A DNA stretch of 64,000 bases, taken from NCBI RefSeq assembly GCF_016909575.1, contig NZ_JAFBGA010000004.1, positions 372,001-436,000 of the forward strand, written 5' to 3'. Position 1 is the first letter of the stretch. Every line of letters begins with the position of its first letter. This DNA is from Streptomyces sp. HB132. GTDB taxonomy: Bacteria > Actinomycetota > Actinomycetes > Streptomycetales > Streptomycetaceae. The translations under genes were made by a program, and so were the position numbers. The notes below the pieces were generated by a model. That model searched no databases, was not told the DNA's origin, and saw only the letters and a list, made by a program, of their open reading frames with translations. Shown piece by piece: positions 46,268 through 56,300 of the stretch.

Positions 46268-47460
46268 TGGCAGGCTTCTCCGTCTCGCGCTACGGCCCCG
46301 AGGACCGGTCCGTCTGGGCCAAGCTCACCGCCCGCGACTCCGTCGTACGGCGACTGGACTGGCCCCTGCTCGGATCGTCCCTCGCGCTGTCCTTCGTCGG
46401 CTCGCTGCTGGTCTGGTCGGCGACCCGCGGCCGTGAGTCACTCACCCACGGCGATCCGTACTACTTCCTGTTCCGGCACGCGCTCAACACCGGCATCGGA
46501 CTCGCGCTGATGATCGGCACCATCTGGCTCGGGCACCGCACGCTGCGGGGAGCGGTGCCGGTGCTCTACGGGCTGTCGGTCCTGCTCGTCCTCGCTGTCC
46601 TCACCCCGCTCGGCGCCACCGTCAACGGAGCGCACGCCTGGATCCTCCTTCCGGGCGGCTTCTCCCTCCAGCCCTCCGAGTTCACCAAGATCACGATCAT
46701 TCTGGGCATGGCGATGCTGCTCGCCGCCCGGGTCGACGCGGGCGACCAGCTGCACCCCGACCACCGGACGGTCGCGAAGGCGCTCGGTCTGGCGCTCGTG
46801 CCGATGGCCGTCGTCATGCTGATGCCCGACCTCGGCTCCGTCATGGTCATGGCCGTGATCGTCCTCGGCGTGCTCCTCGCCTCCGGCGCCTCCAACCGAT
46901 GGGTCTTCGGGCTTCTCGGCGCGGGCACGGCCGGTGCGGTGGCCGTCTGGCAGCTCGGTGTGCTCGACGACTACCAGATCGCCCGCTTCGCGGCCTTCGC
47001 CAACCCGGCACTCGACCCGGCCGGCGTGGGCTACAACACCAACCAGGCCCGCATCGCCATCGGCTCGGGCGGGCTCACGGGCACCGGGCTCTTCAACGGA
47101 TCCCAGACGACGGGGCAGTTCGTCCCCGAACAGCAGACCGACTTCGTCTTCACCGTGGCCGGCGAGGAGCTCGGCTTCCTCGGAGCCGGACTGATCATCG
47201 TCCTGCTCGGCGTCGTCCTGTGGCGCGCCTGCCGTATCGCCCGCGGTACGACCGAGCTGTACGGGACGATCGTGGCCGCCGGCATCATCGCCTGGTTCGC
47301 CTTCCAGTCCTTCGAGAACATCGGGATGACACTGGGGATCATGCCGGTGGCCGGACTCCCGCTGCCGTTCGTGTCGTACGGGGGCTCGTCGATGTTCGCC
47401 GTCTGGGTGGCGATCGGACTGCTCCAGTCGATCAAGGTCCAACGTCCGATGTCCGCCTGA
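46267..47460 (+). CDS. rodA: SEDS-family peptidoglycan glycosyltransferase RodA
   Basis: This ten-helix SEDS polymerase extends glycan strands and works with PBP2. The 397-aa product has NGAHAWILLPGGFSLQPSEFTKI (SEDS signature, about residues 120-142), YNTNQARIAIGSGGLTGTGLFNGSQT and the C-terminal GLPLPFVSYGGSSMFAVWVAIGLLQSI. Start and stop are coupled to mrdA (TGATG). In Streptomyces this gene has also been called sfr. No hairpin follows; the next gene starts 51 bp later with its own promoter. Confidence 0.96.
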   Translation: MAGFSVSRYGPEDRSVWAKLTARDSVVRRLDWPLLGSSLALSFVGSLLVWSATRGRESLTHGDPYYFLFRHALNTGIGLALMIGTIWLGHRTLRGAVPVLYGLSVLLVLAVLTPLGATVNGAHAWILLPGGFSLQPSEFTKITIILGMAMLLAARVDAGDQLHPDHRTVAKALGLALVPMAVVMLMPDLGSVMVMAVIVLGVLLASGASNRWVFGLLGAGTAGAVAVWQLGVLDDYQIARFAAFANPALDPAGVGYNTNQARIAIGSGGLTGTGLFNGSQTTGQFVPEQQTDFVFTVAGEELGFLGAGLIIVLLGVVLWRACRIARGTTELYGTIVAAGIIAWFAFQSFENIGMTLGIMPVAGLPLPFVSYGGSSMFAVWVAIGLLQSIKVQRPMSA

Positions 47461-47499
47461 GGACTTCGCTCCGCCCTGCATATCCGCGCCCATCGCGGA

Positions 47500-47505
47500 T
47501 AGGTT
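47500..47505 (+). promoter_or_regulatory. -10 box placed for a leaderless CYTH-CHAD transcript
   Basis: TAGGTT ends six bases before the ATG at 47512. No ribosome-binding site lies between them. Confidence 0.5.
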
Positions 47506-47511
47506 CTTCGT

Positions 47512-49038
47512 ATGGCGGACTCGAAGCTAGAGGTCGAGCGAAAGTACGAAGCGACTTCCGAAACCCGGCTGCCCGACCTGACCCGCGTGGCCGGGGTGTC
47601 GGCCGTCGTCCACCGCGGCCTCAGGGAACTCGACGCCGTCTACTACGACACCGAGGACCTCCGGCTCGCCGCGTACTCCCTCACGCTCCGCCGCAGAACG
47701 GGTGGGGACGACGCCGGATGGCACCTCAAGATCCCCGTCTCCGTGGGCGTCCGCGACGAGCTCCAGGCACCCCTGACCGACGCCCTGCCACCCGCCCTCG
47801 GCGAGCTCCTCCGCTCCCGCGTACGGGACGCCCCGGTGGTCCCCGTCGTGCGGATCCTCTCCGCCAGGGACGTCCACCACCTCCTCGACGAGGACGGCGC
47901 GCTGCTCGCCGAGCTGAGCGTCGACGAGGTCCTCGCGGAGCGACTCACCGAGGACGGACACGGCACGACCTCGGCGTGGACGGAGATGGAGGTCGAGCTG
48001 GCCGACAACGGCGACCCCGCCTTCCTCGACGCCGTCGAACGCCGGCTGCGCAAGGCCGGAGTCCGGCCCTCGGACGCGCCGTCCAAGCTGGCCAGGGCCC
48101 TCGCCGAGACCGCCCCGGGCAAGCCGCGGAAGACGAAGAGGGAACCCTCCCCGCGCACCGCGGGCGACCACGTACTCGCCTACGTACGCCGCCAGGTCAC
48201 GGCCCTGGTCGAGCTCGACCCCGCCGTACGCCGGGACCTGCCCGACAGCGTGCACCGCATGCGGGTCGCCACCCGCCGGCTGCGCAGTGCCTTCAGGACG
48301 TACCGCGAGGTACTCGACCGCACCGTTACCGACCCGCTCCGCGACGAGCTGAAGTGGCTCGCCGCCGAACTCGGGGTCGAACGTGACAGGGAGGTCCTCG
48401 ACGCACGGCTCCGTGCGCACTCCGCCGCACTGCCCGACACGCTGCTCCTGGGCCCCGTGAGTGCCCGGCTGCAGCTCACCTCCGTGGCCGGGCGCACCGC
48501 TGCGCGGCGACGGGTCCTCTCCGTGCTCGACGAGGGGCGCTATCTGGCCCTGCTGGACTCCCTGGACGCCCTCCTCGCCGACCCGCCCCTGCGCCCCGCC
48601 GCGAAGCGGGCACCGCGGGACACTCTCTCCCGCGCCGTGATCAAGGACTACGACCGCCTGGCCACCCGCGTCGGACACGCCCTGGACCAGCAGCCGGGCG
48701 AGGAACGCGACATGGCCATGCACGAGGCGCGCAAGGCCGCCAAACGTGTCCGCTACGCGGCCGAGGCCGCCAGGCCGGCCCTGGGCAAGCCCGCCAAGAG
48801 GTTCGCCAAGCGGATGAAGGCCGTGCAGTCGGTCCTCGGCGACCACCAGGACAGCGTCGTGGCCCGGGACGCCCTGCGCACGCTCGCGGTCCAGGCGCAG
48901 GGCGCGGGGGAGTCCGCGTTCACCTGGGGACTCCTGTACGGCCGGGAGGAAGCGGTCGCGGACGCACGGGAGCGCGAACTGCCCGAGGTCTGGGCGCGGG
49001 CATCGCACCGCGGACTGCGCGCGGCACTGAAGGGCTGA
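47512..49038 (+). CDS. CYTH and CHAD domain-containing protein
   Basis: This 508-aa two-domain protein has an N-terminal CYTH triphosphate-tunnel domain (about 1-200) with the ExExK signature LEVERKYEA and metal/phosphate-binding residues in LRRRTGGDDAGWHLKIP and TEMEVELADNG. The C-terminal CHAD helical domain (about 225-505) has conserved His-rich helices: SVHRMRVATRRLRSAFRTYR, MHEARKAAKRVRYAAEA and LGDHQDSVVARDAL. CHAD domains bind polyphosphate and CYTH domains hydrolyse inorganic triphosphate or related substrates, so a polyphosphate-linked role is likely. The transcript appears leaderless. Confidence 0.93.
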   Translation: MADSKLEVERKYEATSETRLPDLTRVAGVSAVVHRGLRELDAVYYDTEDLRLAAYSLTLRRRTGGDDAGWHLKIPVSVGVRDELQAPLTDALPPALGELLRSRVRDAPVVPVVRILSARDVHHLLDEDGALLAELSVDEVLAERLTEDGHGTTSAWTEMEVELADNGDPAFLDAVERRLRKAGVRPSDAPSKLARALAETAPGKPRKTKREPSPRTAGDHVLAYVRRQVTALVELDPAVRRDLPDSVHRMRVATRRLRSAFRTYREVLDRTVTDPLRDELKWLAAELGVERDREVLDARLRAHSAALPDTLLLGPVSARLQLTSVAGRTAARRRVLSVLDEGRYLALLDSLDALLADPPLRPAAKRAPRDTLSRAVIKDYDRLATRVGHALDQQPGEERDMAMHEARKAAKRVRYAAEAARPALGKPAKRFAKRMKAVQSVLGDHQDSVVARDALRTLAVQAQGAGESAFTWGLLYGREEAVADARERELPEVWARASHRGLRAALKG

Positions 49039-49088
49039 GCACCGGGTTACGCTTGATGGTCACCCCTGCCAGCTACGAAGGTCCACAG

Positions 49089-51014
49089 ATGTCTGCCGAG
49101 TCGGTCTTCCCGCAGCTCGAAGCTCTGCTCCCGCATGTGCAGAAGCCCATCCAGTACGTCGGCGGTGAGCTGAACTCCACCGTCAAACCCTGGGACGAAT
49201 GCGACGTCCGCTGGGCACTCATGTACCCGGACGCCTACGAGGTCGGACTCCCCAACCAGGGCGTCATGATCCTCTACGAGGTGCTCAACGAGCGCGAGGG
49301 CGTCCTCGCCGAGCGCACGTACAGCGTGTGGCCGGACCTCGAGGAGCTGATGCGCGAGCACGAGGTGCCCCAGTTCACCGTGGACAGCCACCGTCCCGTC
49401 GGCGCCTTCGACGTGTTCGGCCTCAGCTTCTCCACGGAGCTCGGCTACACCAACATGTTCACGGCCCTGGACCTCGCGGGCATCCCGCTGGAGTCCAAGG
49501 ACCGCACCGTCGACCACCCGATCGTGCTGGCGGGCGGCCACGCCGCGTTCAACCCCGAGCCGATCGCGGACTTCATCGACTGCGCGGTCATCGGCGACGG
49601 CGAGCAGGCCGTCCTGGAGATCACCGAGATCATCCGCGCCTGGAAGGCCGAGGGCCGGCCCGGCGGCCGGGAGGAGGTGCTGTTCCGCCTCGCGAGGACG
49701 GGCGGCGTCTACGTCCCCGGCTTCTACGACGTCGAGTACCTGCCCGACGGCCGCATCGGCCGCGTCGTGCCCAACAAGTCCGGCGTGCCGTGGCGCGTGT
49801 CCAAGCACACCGTCATGGACCTCGACGAATGGCCGTACCCCAAGCAGCCGCTCGTCCCCCTCGCCGAGACCGTCCACGAACGCATGTCCGTGGAGATCTT
49901 CCGCGGCTGCACCCGCGGCTGCCGTTTCTGCCAGGCCGGCATGATCACGCGCCCCGTACGGGAGCGAAGCATCACCGGTATCGGCGAGATGGTCGAGAAG
50001 GGGCTCAAGGCCACGGGCTTCGAGGAGGTCGGCCTGCTGTCGCTCTCCTCCGCGGACCACACCGAGATCGGTGAGATCGCCAAGGGCCTGGCCGACCGGT
50101 ACACCGAGGACAAGATCGGGCTCTCGCTGCCCTCCACCCGCGTCGACGCCTTCAACGTGGACCTGGCCAACGAGCTGACCCGCAACGGCCGCAGGTCCGG
50201 TCTCACCTTCGCCCCCGAGGGCGGCTCCGAGCGCATGCGCAAGGTCATCAACAAGATGGTCTCGGAGGAGGACCTGATCCGCACGGTCTCCACCGCGTAC
50301 GGCAACGGCTGGCGACAGGTGAAGCTGTACTTCATGTGCGGCCTGCCCACCGAGACCGACGAGGACGTCCTCCAGATCGGCGACATGGCGGTCAACGTGA
50401 TCGCCAAGGGCCGTGAGGTCTCCGGGCAGAACGACATCCGCTGCACCGTCTCCATCGGCGGCTTCGTGCCCAAGCCGCACACCCCCTTCCAGTGGGCCCC
50501 GCAGCTCAGCGCCGAGGACACGGACGCCCGGCTGAAGAAGCTCCGGGACAAGATCCGCGACGACAAGAAGTACGGCCGCTCCATCGGCTTCCGCTACCAC
50601 GACGGCAAGCCCGGCATCGTCGAGGGCCTGCTCTCGCGCGGTGACCGCCGGGTCGGCGCGGTCATCCGCGAGGTCTACGAGTCCGGTGGCCGCTTCGACG
50701 GCTGGCGCGAGCACTTCAGCTACGACCTCTGGATGAGGAGCGCGGAGAAGACGCTCCCCGCCTTCGGCGTCGACGTCGACTGGTACACCACCCGCGAGCG
50801 GACGTACGAAGAGGTCCTGCCCTGGGACCACCTGGACTCCGGCCTCGACAAGGACTGGCTCTGGGAGGACTGGCAGGACTCGCTCGACGAGACCGAGGTC
50901 GAGGACTGCCGCTGGACTCCGTGCTTCGACTGCGGCGTGTGCCCGCAGCTCGACCTGGACATCCAGATCGGTCCGACCGGCAAGAAGCTCCTCCCGCTGA
51001 CGGTCCTGAAGTAG
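49089..51014 (+). CDS. B12-binding radical SAM protein, TIGR03960 family
   Basis: The 641-aa product has an N-terminal cobalamin-binding-like region (about 30-200: LMYPDAYEVGLPNQGVMILYEVLN, FDVFGLSFSTELGYTN, VLAGGHAAFNPEP). A radical SAM core follows with the 4Fe-4S cluster motif in RGCTRGCRFCQAG. More Cys sit near the C-terminus (WTPCFDCGVCPQ), perhaps for an auxiliary cluster. The substrate is unknown; the family travels with the DUF2344 protein and RNase E/G, which suggests an RNA or ribosome link. The start ATG 49089 has GAAGG upstream; the in-frame TTG 49053 and ATG 49056 lack such a site. Confidence 0.93.
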   Translation: MSAESVFPQLEALLPHVQKPIQYVGGELNSTVKPWDECDVRWALMYPDAYEVGLPNQGVMILYEVLNEREGVLAERTYSVWPDLEELMREHEVPQFTVDSHRPVGAFDVFGLSFSTELGYTNMFTALDLAGIPLESKDRTVDHPIVLAGGHAAFNPEPIADFIDCAVIGDGEQAVLEITEIIRAWKAEGRPGGREEVLFRLARTGGVYVPGFYDVEYLPDGRIGRVVPNKSGVPWRVSKHTVMDLDEWPYPKQPLVPLAETVHERMSVEIFRGCTRGCRFCQAGMITRPVRERSITGIGEMVEKGLKATGFEEVGLLSLSSADHTEIGEIAKGLADRYTEDKIGLSLPSTRVDAFNVDLANELTRNGRRSGLTFAPEGGSERMRKVINKMVSEEDLIRTVSTAYGNGWRQVKLYFMCGLPTETDEDVLQIGDMAVNVIAKGREVSGQNDIRCTVSIGGFVPKPHTPFQWAPQLSAEDTDARLKKLRDKIRDDKKYGRSIGFRYHDGKPGIVEGLLSRGDRRVGAVIREVYESGGRFDGWREHFSYDLWMRSAEKTLPAFGVDVDWYTTRERTYEEVLPWDHLDSGLDKDWLWEDWQDSLDETEVEDCRWTPCFDCGVCPQLDLDIQIGPTGKKLLPLTVLK

Positions 51015-51041
51015 ACCTTCCGCGTAACAGCCCGGCGACGA

Positions 51042-51073
51042 ACGCCCGGTCCGGTCAACTCCGGGCCGGGCGT
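51042..51073 (+). terminator. Terminator after the radical SAM gene
   Basis: A 13-bp stem with one G-U pair (51042-51054 with 51061-51073, 6-nt loop) starts 28 bp after the stop and 17 bp before the next gene. Confidence 0.78.
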
Positions 51074-51089
51074 CCGCGTCCTTGACGGC

Positions 51090-52223
51090 ATGGACCTCGA
51101 GAAGCACGACCCACCCCCGCCCCACGAGGGCGCGGAGGGCTGCGTGACCACCCTCGTCAGGATTCCGGTCCGGATCGTGGTGCTGGTACTCGTCCTGCCG
51201 GTCCGCATGCTGTGGGACCTCCTCGTCGTGGCAGGCCGCGCCCTCGACCGGGTGCTGCTCCGTCCCCTGGGCCGGGCGCTGGGGTGGGTGTACGACCAGG
51301 TGCTGACCCCGGTCGGACGGGCCCTCGCGTGGCTCGCGGCGGCCCTCCTGATCCGGCCCTGGGTGGCCCTGTGGCGCCACGTGGCCGTCCCGGTCGCCCG
51401 CTACGGTTTCGTCGTCCCGCTGGTGTGGCTCCACCGAGCGCTGCTCACCCCGGCCGGACACGGCATGCGGTGGCTGTACGACAGGCTGCTCCTCCCCGCG
51501 GCGACCGCGCTCGTCACCGTCCTCCTGGTGCGGCCCGCCGTCGGCGTGTGGCGGTACGTCCTGAAACCGATCGGGACCGGAGCACACCTGCTCGTCACGC
51601 ACCTCCTCGTACTGCCCGCCGTGTGGGTGTACCGGTACCTTCTGACACCGGTGGGCCACGGCGTCGCGTGGACGTTCCGGATGGCCGGGCGAGGGCTCGC
51701 CGCCGTGGGCCGGGGGCTCCGGTCCGGCGCCGTGTGGCTGGTCATGAAGCTGCTCGTGCTGCCTCTCGGCCGGGTGTACCGGTGTGTCCTGGCCCCGCTG
51801 GGACGGGAGGTCGTGGCGGGGCTCGGTGTCGCCTGGCGGGTCGCCGGGTTCATCTCGCGCGCCGTGGGCCGCGTGCTGGCCCGGCTGGCGTGGTACCTGG
51901 TCGGCGCACCGGCCACCTGGGCCTACCGCACGGTGTGCACCCCGGTGGGGCACTTCCTGCGGGACGCGGTCTGGGCGCCCGCCGGGCGCGCCGCGCTGGA
52001 GGCGGGACGCGCGGCCCGCGGCGCCCTGGCCTCGGCCAGGGAGACACTCCGCGCGGCCCGCAGGGGCGCGTGGCGGGCGCTTGTCGGAGCACCGCAGGTC
52101 ACGGACGCGCGGGAACTCGAAGGGTCCGCTGCGCGTACCCTGGGTAGGACAACGACTGTCCCCAGCGCGGCGCCCGTATCCGAGATCTCCCCGCTTGATC
52201 GCACATACGTCAAGCGGGGGTGA
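51090..52223 (+). CDS. Membrane-associated protein with tandem degenerate PVG repeats
   Basis: I do not recognise a named family for this 377-aa protein. It is built of about ten degenerate units with the pattern [YW]-[DR]-x-[VL]-[LVA]-x-P-[VILA]-[GA]-[RH], for example YDQVLTPVGRAL (68-79), WRYVLKPIGTGA (154-165), YRYLLTPVGHGV (181-192), YRCVLAPLGREV (230-241) and YRTVCTPVGHFL (279-290). Hydrophobic 15-20-residue stretches between units and many Arg suggest repeated amphipathic or membrane helices. The tail from about 300 is Ala/Arg-rich and soluble. The start is ATG 51090, and the stop overlaps a possible GTG start of the next gene. It lies between two radical SAM partners that are usually adjacent. 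Confidence 0.75.
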   Translation: MDLEKHDPPPPHEGAEGCVTTLVRIPVRIVVLVLVLPVRMLWDLLVVAGRALDRVLLRPLGRALGWVYDQVLTPVGRALAWLAAALLIRPWVALWRHVAVPVARYGFVVPLVWLHRALLTPAGHGMRWLYDRLLLPAATALVTVLLVRPAVGVWRYVLKPIGTGAHLLVTHLLVLPAVWVYRYLLTPVGHGVAWTFRMAGRGLAAVGRGLRSGAVWLVMKLLVLPLGRVYRCVLAPLGREVVAGLGVAWRVAGFISRAVGRVLARLAWYLVGAPATWAYRTVCTPVGHFLRDAVWAPAGRAALEAGRAARGALASARETLRAARRGAWRALVGAPQVTDARELEGSAARTLGRTTTVPSAAPVSEISPLDRTYVKRG

Positions 52224-52345
52224 GCCGGAGCGGCACCCCGGGGCACCCTGTACTTCGTGGGCGGTCCGCCACCGCGGCCGCCCCGCACCGAGGAGAAGAA
52301 CCACTGGGCAAGCGACAGCCCGAAGGCCCGCCGCCCGCACCGGCG

Positions 52346-53125
52346 GTGCAGCGCATCCGACTGCGCTACACCAAGCGGGGCCGCCTCCGGTTCACCAGCC
52401 ACCGAGACTTCCAGCGTGCCTTCGAGCGGGCGCTGCGCCGCTCCGAGGTGCCCATGGCGTACTCGGCGGGATTCACCCCGCACCCGAAGGTGTCGTACGC
52501 CAACGCCGCCCCCACGGGGACGGGCAGCGAGGCCGAGTACCTGGAGATCGCCCTCACCGAGGCGCGGGATCCCGGCACCCTGCGCGAACTGCTCGACGCG
52601 TCGATGCCCGAGGGCCTCGACGTCATCGACGCGGTGGAGGCCCGCACCTCGGGCCTCGCCGACCGGCTGACCGCCTCCGTATGGGAGATGCGGCTGGACG
52701 GTGTCGCCGTGCAGGACGCCGAGAAGGCCGTGGCCGCCTTCCTCGTCGCCGAGACCGTCGAGGTCCAGCGCAGGGCGAAGAACGGCATGCGGACCTTCGA
52801 CGCGCGTGCGGCCGTGGCCGGCCTGGAGGCCCTTGATTCACAGCCTGATAGGTCCGGGGACCGGCCCTGTGCGATACTGCGGCTGGTAGTACGGCACGTG
52901 ACACCTGCCGTGCGACCCGACGACGTCCTGTCCGGTCTCCGAGCTGTGGCCGACCTAACGCCGCCGGTCCCCGCAGCGGTGACCAGGCTGGCGCAGGGGC
53001 TCTTCGACGAGGAGTCCGGCACGGTGACCGACCCGCTCGCGCCCGACCGCGAGGCAGCCCCGGCCGTTTCCACGGCCGATCAGGCCGCCGCCGCGACGGT
53101 GCCGGAAGGTGCAGGTTCCGCGTAA
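52346..53125 (+). CDS. Radical SAM-associated protein, TIGR03936 (DUF2344) family
   Basis: The product is about 259 aa from the first conserved residue. It starts VQRIRLRYTKRGRLRFTSHRDFQRAFERALRR, then PMAYSAGFTPHPKVSYANAAPTGTGSEAEYLEI, both hallmarks of DUF2344, the partner or fused domain of the TIGR03960 radical SAM protein. The start is unclear. GTG 52346 has no ribosome-binding site. CTG 52304 has AGGAG eight bases upstream. GTG 52220 overlaps the stop of the preceding gene (GTGA) and would give translational coupling. The C-terminal 40 residues are low complexity. The function is unknown. Confidence 0.88.
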   Translation: MQRIRLRYTKRGRLRFTSHRDFQRAFERALRRSEVPMAYSAGFTPHPKVSYANAAPTGTGSEAEYLEIALTEARDPGTLRELLDASMPEGLDVIDAVEARTSGLADRLTASVWEMRLDGVAVQDAEKAVAAFLVAETVEVQRRAKNGMRTFDARAAVAGLEALDSQPDRSGDRPCAILRLVVRHVTPAVRPDDVLSGLRAVADLTPPVPAAVTRLAQGLFDEESGTVTDPLAPDREAAPAVSTADQAAAATVPEGAGSA

Positions 53126-53354
53126 GGCGGTCGTCGTAGCGCAGCCCTCGGACTCGGGAGCCACCTGGGTCGGGCCGCGCACCGCCCCATAAGACTTTCG
53201 CCAGGCCGTACCTCACACGTACGGAACCGGCGAGCCAGACATCAGCTCCCGTGCGGCGCCCGCGCCCCGGACGGCGGTATCGCGCACATCACGCGAATCG
53301 CGTCGGACCGGAATCAGGCGTGGCGCCCGGGAGCGCGACGGGAGAACCGCCCGC

Positions 53355-56300
53355 ATGCACGAGCCGAACGATTCCGGTACGACCGGGAACACCGAAGAGA
53401 ACAACGCCCCCGGGGACAAGCTGCCGCCGCGCCGCAGGCGCCGCGCCGCTTCCCGCCCCGCCGGCCCGCCGTCGGGCGCGCCGGGGGCGGCCGACGCCGA
53501 GAGCGTCACGCCGGCCATACCGGCCGCTGCCGAGGAAACCGAACCCGCCGCCGAGGCCGCGCCCCCGGCGCGTACCCGCCGCCGTGCGGTGCGCAAGGCG
53601 ACCGCTCCGGCGGGTGCGCCCCAGGCCGCCGAGGTCGTGGAGCCGGTCGCCGAGACCGCCCCGGCTGCGGAGCCCGCCGAGGCCCCGGTCGCCGAGCCCG
53701 TGGTCGAGGCCCCCCGTGGCCGCCGCCGCGCCACCCGTAAGGCCACCGCTCCGGCGGGCGCGCCCCAGGCCGCCGAGGTCGTGGAGGAGCCGGTCGCCGA
53801 GACCGCCCCCGCCGAGGACGAGGCCGAGGAGACCGTGGAGGCTCCTGTCGTGGAGGCCCCCCGTGGCCGCCGCCGCGCCACCCGTAAGGCCACCGCACCG
53901 GCAGGTGCCCCTCAGCCGCAGGAGGCCGTCGCACAGGACGCCGCCGCGGCCGAGCCGGTGAAGGCTCCCGAGCCCGTCGCCGAAGCCCCCGCGCCCGTGG
54001 AACCGGCCGAGCCCGCCGCGCCGCGGGGCCGCGCCCGCCGCCGTGCGTCGGCTCCGGCCGGTGCGCCGCAGAGCCTTCGGGACGCCGAGGCCCCGACCGA
54101 GGCCGAGCCGGTGGCCGAGGCCGCCGCGGAACCCACGCCCGCCGAAGAGGCAGCCGACGCGGGCTCCGCCGACGCTGCGTCCCCGTCGCGCCCGCGCCGC
54201 CGCGCCTCCCGTAGGGCGAGCGCTCCGGCAGGCTCCCCGCAGCCCGTCGAGGAGGTCGCCGAAGCGGCCGCCGAGCAGGCCGAGAGCCTCCCCGCCGCCG
54301 TCGCCGAGGAACTGGCCGCCGAGACCGAGCAGGTCGAGGAGGCCGCCCCGCGAGGCCGCCAGCGCCGCCGTGCCACCGCCGCCGCGGGTCGTCCCGAGTT
54401 CACCGGCAAGGTCGAGGAGCCGGCTCGCAAGGGCCGTCGCGCGACGCGCCCCGCCGTGGCCGTGTTCCAGGCCCCGGTCTTCTCCGAGCCCATGTTCCAG
54501 ACTCCGGAGACCGCCGCGGCAGCGGCGGCCGCCTCGGACACCCCGGCCTACGACACGAGCGACGAGGCCGAGGAGCAGAAGCCCCAGGAGCGCGCGCCCC
54601 GCAAGGCCGAGGCCCGGCAGACCGCCGAGGCCGCAGCCCCCTCCGAGCCCGCCGAGGCCGAGTCCGCGCCGCAGGGCGGTTCGCGCCGTCGCCGTCGCCG
54701 TCGCGGCGAGGCCGTCGAGACCGAGCCGGCCGCGACGCCGGTCACGCTGCCGGCCGAGCAGCCCGCCCCCGCCGCCGAGGAGGAGGCCGAGCCCGAGACG
54801 GACGCCGAGCACGAGGGCGACGAATCGGATGAGTACGGGGACCGGCCCTCGCGCCGTCGCCGTCGTGGTGGCCGTCGTCGCCGTCGCGGGGAGGCCAACG
54901 ACACGGAGGACGGCGAGCAGCAGGACGACGCCGCGGCGGACCGTTCCGAGGACGAGCAGCAGGCGCAGGACGACGACGAGGACGACGAGCACGAGTCCTC
55001 CTCCGGGTCCAGCAGCAGCCGTCGCCGTCGTCGGCGCCGCCGCCGCAGCGACGCCTCCGGTGAGGACACGGGCACGGACGACCCGGAGCGTACGGTCGTC
55101 AAGGTCCGCGAGCCGCGCAAGAAGGAAGCCGAGCGCGAGCCCGGCACCGGCTTCGACGAGGTCCAGTCCATCAAGGGCTCGACCCGTATGGAGGCCAAGA
55201 AGCAGCGCCGCCGCGAAGGCCGCGAGCAGGGCCGCCGTCGCGTCCCGATCATCACCGAGGCCGAGTTCCTGGCCCGCCGTGAGGCCGTCGAGCGTGTCAT
55301 GGTCGTCCGCCAGAGCGGCGAGCGCACCCAGATCGGTGTCCTCGAGGACAACGTGCTCGTCGAGCACTACGTCAACAAGGAGCAGGCCACCAGCTACGTC
55401 GGCAACGTCTACCTGGGCAAGGTGCAGAACGTACTGCCCTCCATGGAGGCCGCGTTCGTCGACATCGGCAAGGGCCGCAACGCCGTCCTGTACGCGGGCG
55501 AGGTCAACTTCGAAGCGCTCGGTATGGCCCACGGGCCGCGCCGCATCGAGACCGCGCTGAAGTCCGGCCAGTCCGTCCTCGTCCAGGTGACGAAGGACCC
55601 GATCGGCCACAAGGGCGCCCGCCTGACCAGCCAGGTCTCGCTGCCCGGCCGCTACCTGGTCTACGTGCCCGAGGGCTCGATGACCGGCATCAGCCGCAAG
55701 CTGCCCGACACCGAGCGCGCGCGGCTGAAGACCATCCTCAAGAAGATCGTCCCCGAGGACGCGGGCGTCATCGTGCGCACCGCCGCCGAGGGTGCGAGCG
55801 AGGACGAGCTGCGCCGCGACGTCGAGCGGCTGCAGGGCCAGTGGGAAGAGATCCAGAAGAAGTCGCGGAACACCAGCAGCTCCAACGCGCCGACGCTGCT
55901 CTACGGCGAGCCGGACATGACCGTCCGGGTCGTCCGCGACATCTTCAACGAGGACTTCTCGAAGGTGATCGTCAGCGGTGACGACGCCTGGGAGACGATC
56001 CACGGCTATGTGTCCCACGTGGCTCCGGACCTCAACGACCGGCTGTCGCGCTGGACCTCCGAGGTCGACGTCTTCGCGACCTACCGCATCGACGAGCAGT
56101 TGATGAAGGCGCTGGACCGGAAGGTCTACCTGCCGAGCGGTGGCTCGCTCGTCATCGACAAGACCGAGGCGATGGTGGTCGTCGACGTCAACACCGGCAA
56201 GTTCACGGGTCAGGGCGGAAACCTCGAGGAGACCGTCACCAAGAACAACCTGGAGGCGGCCGAGGAGATCGTGCGCCAGCTGCGGCTGCGCGACCTCGGG

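Noticed and set aside
53570..54400. CRISPR-like array in rne
   Set aside because: The repeats are in frame, encode a protein motif, vary in length and sequence, and have spacers of biased composition.
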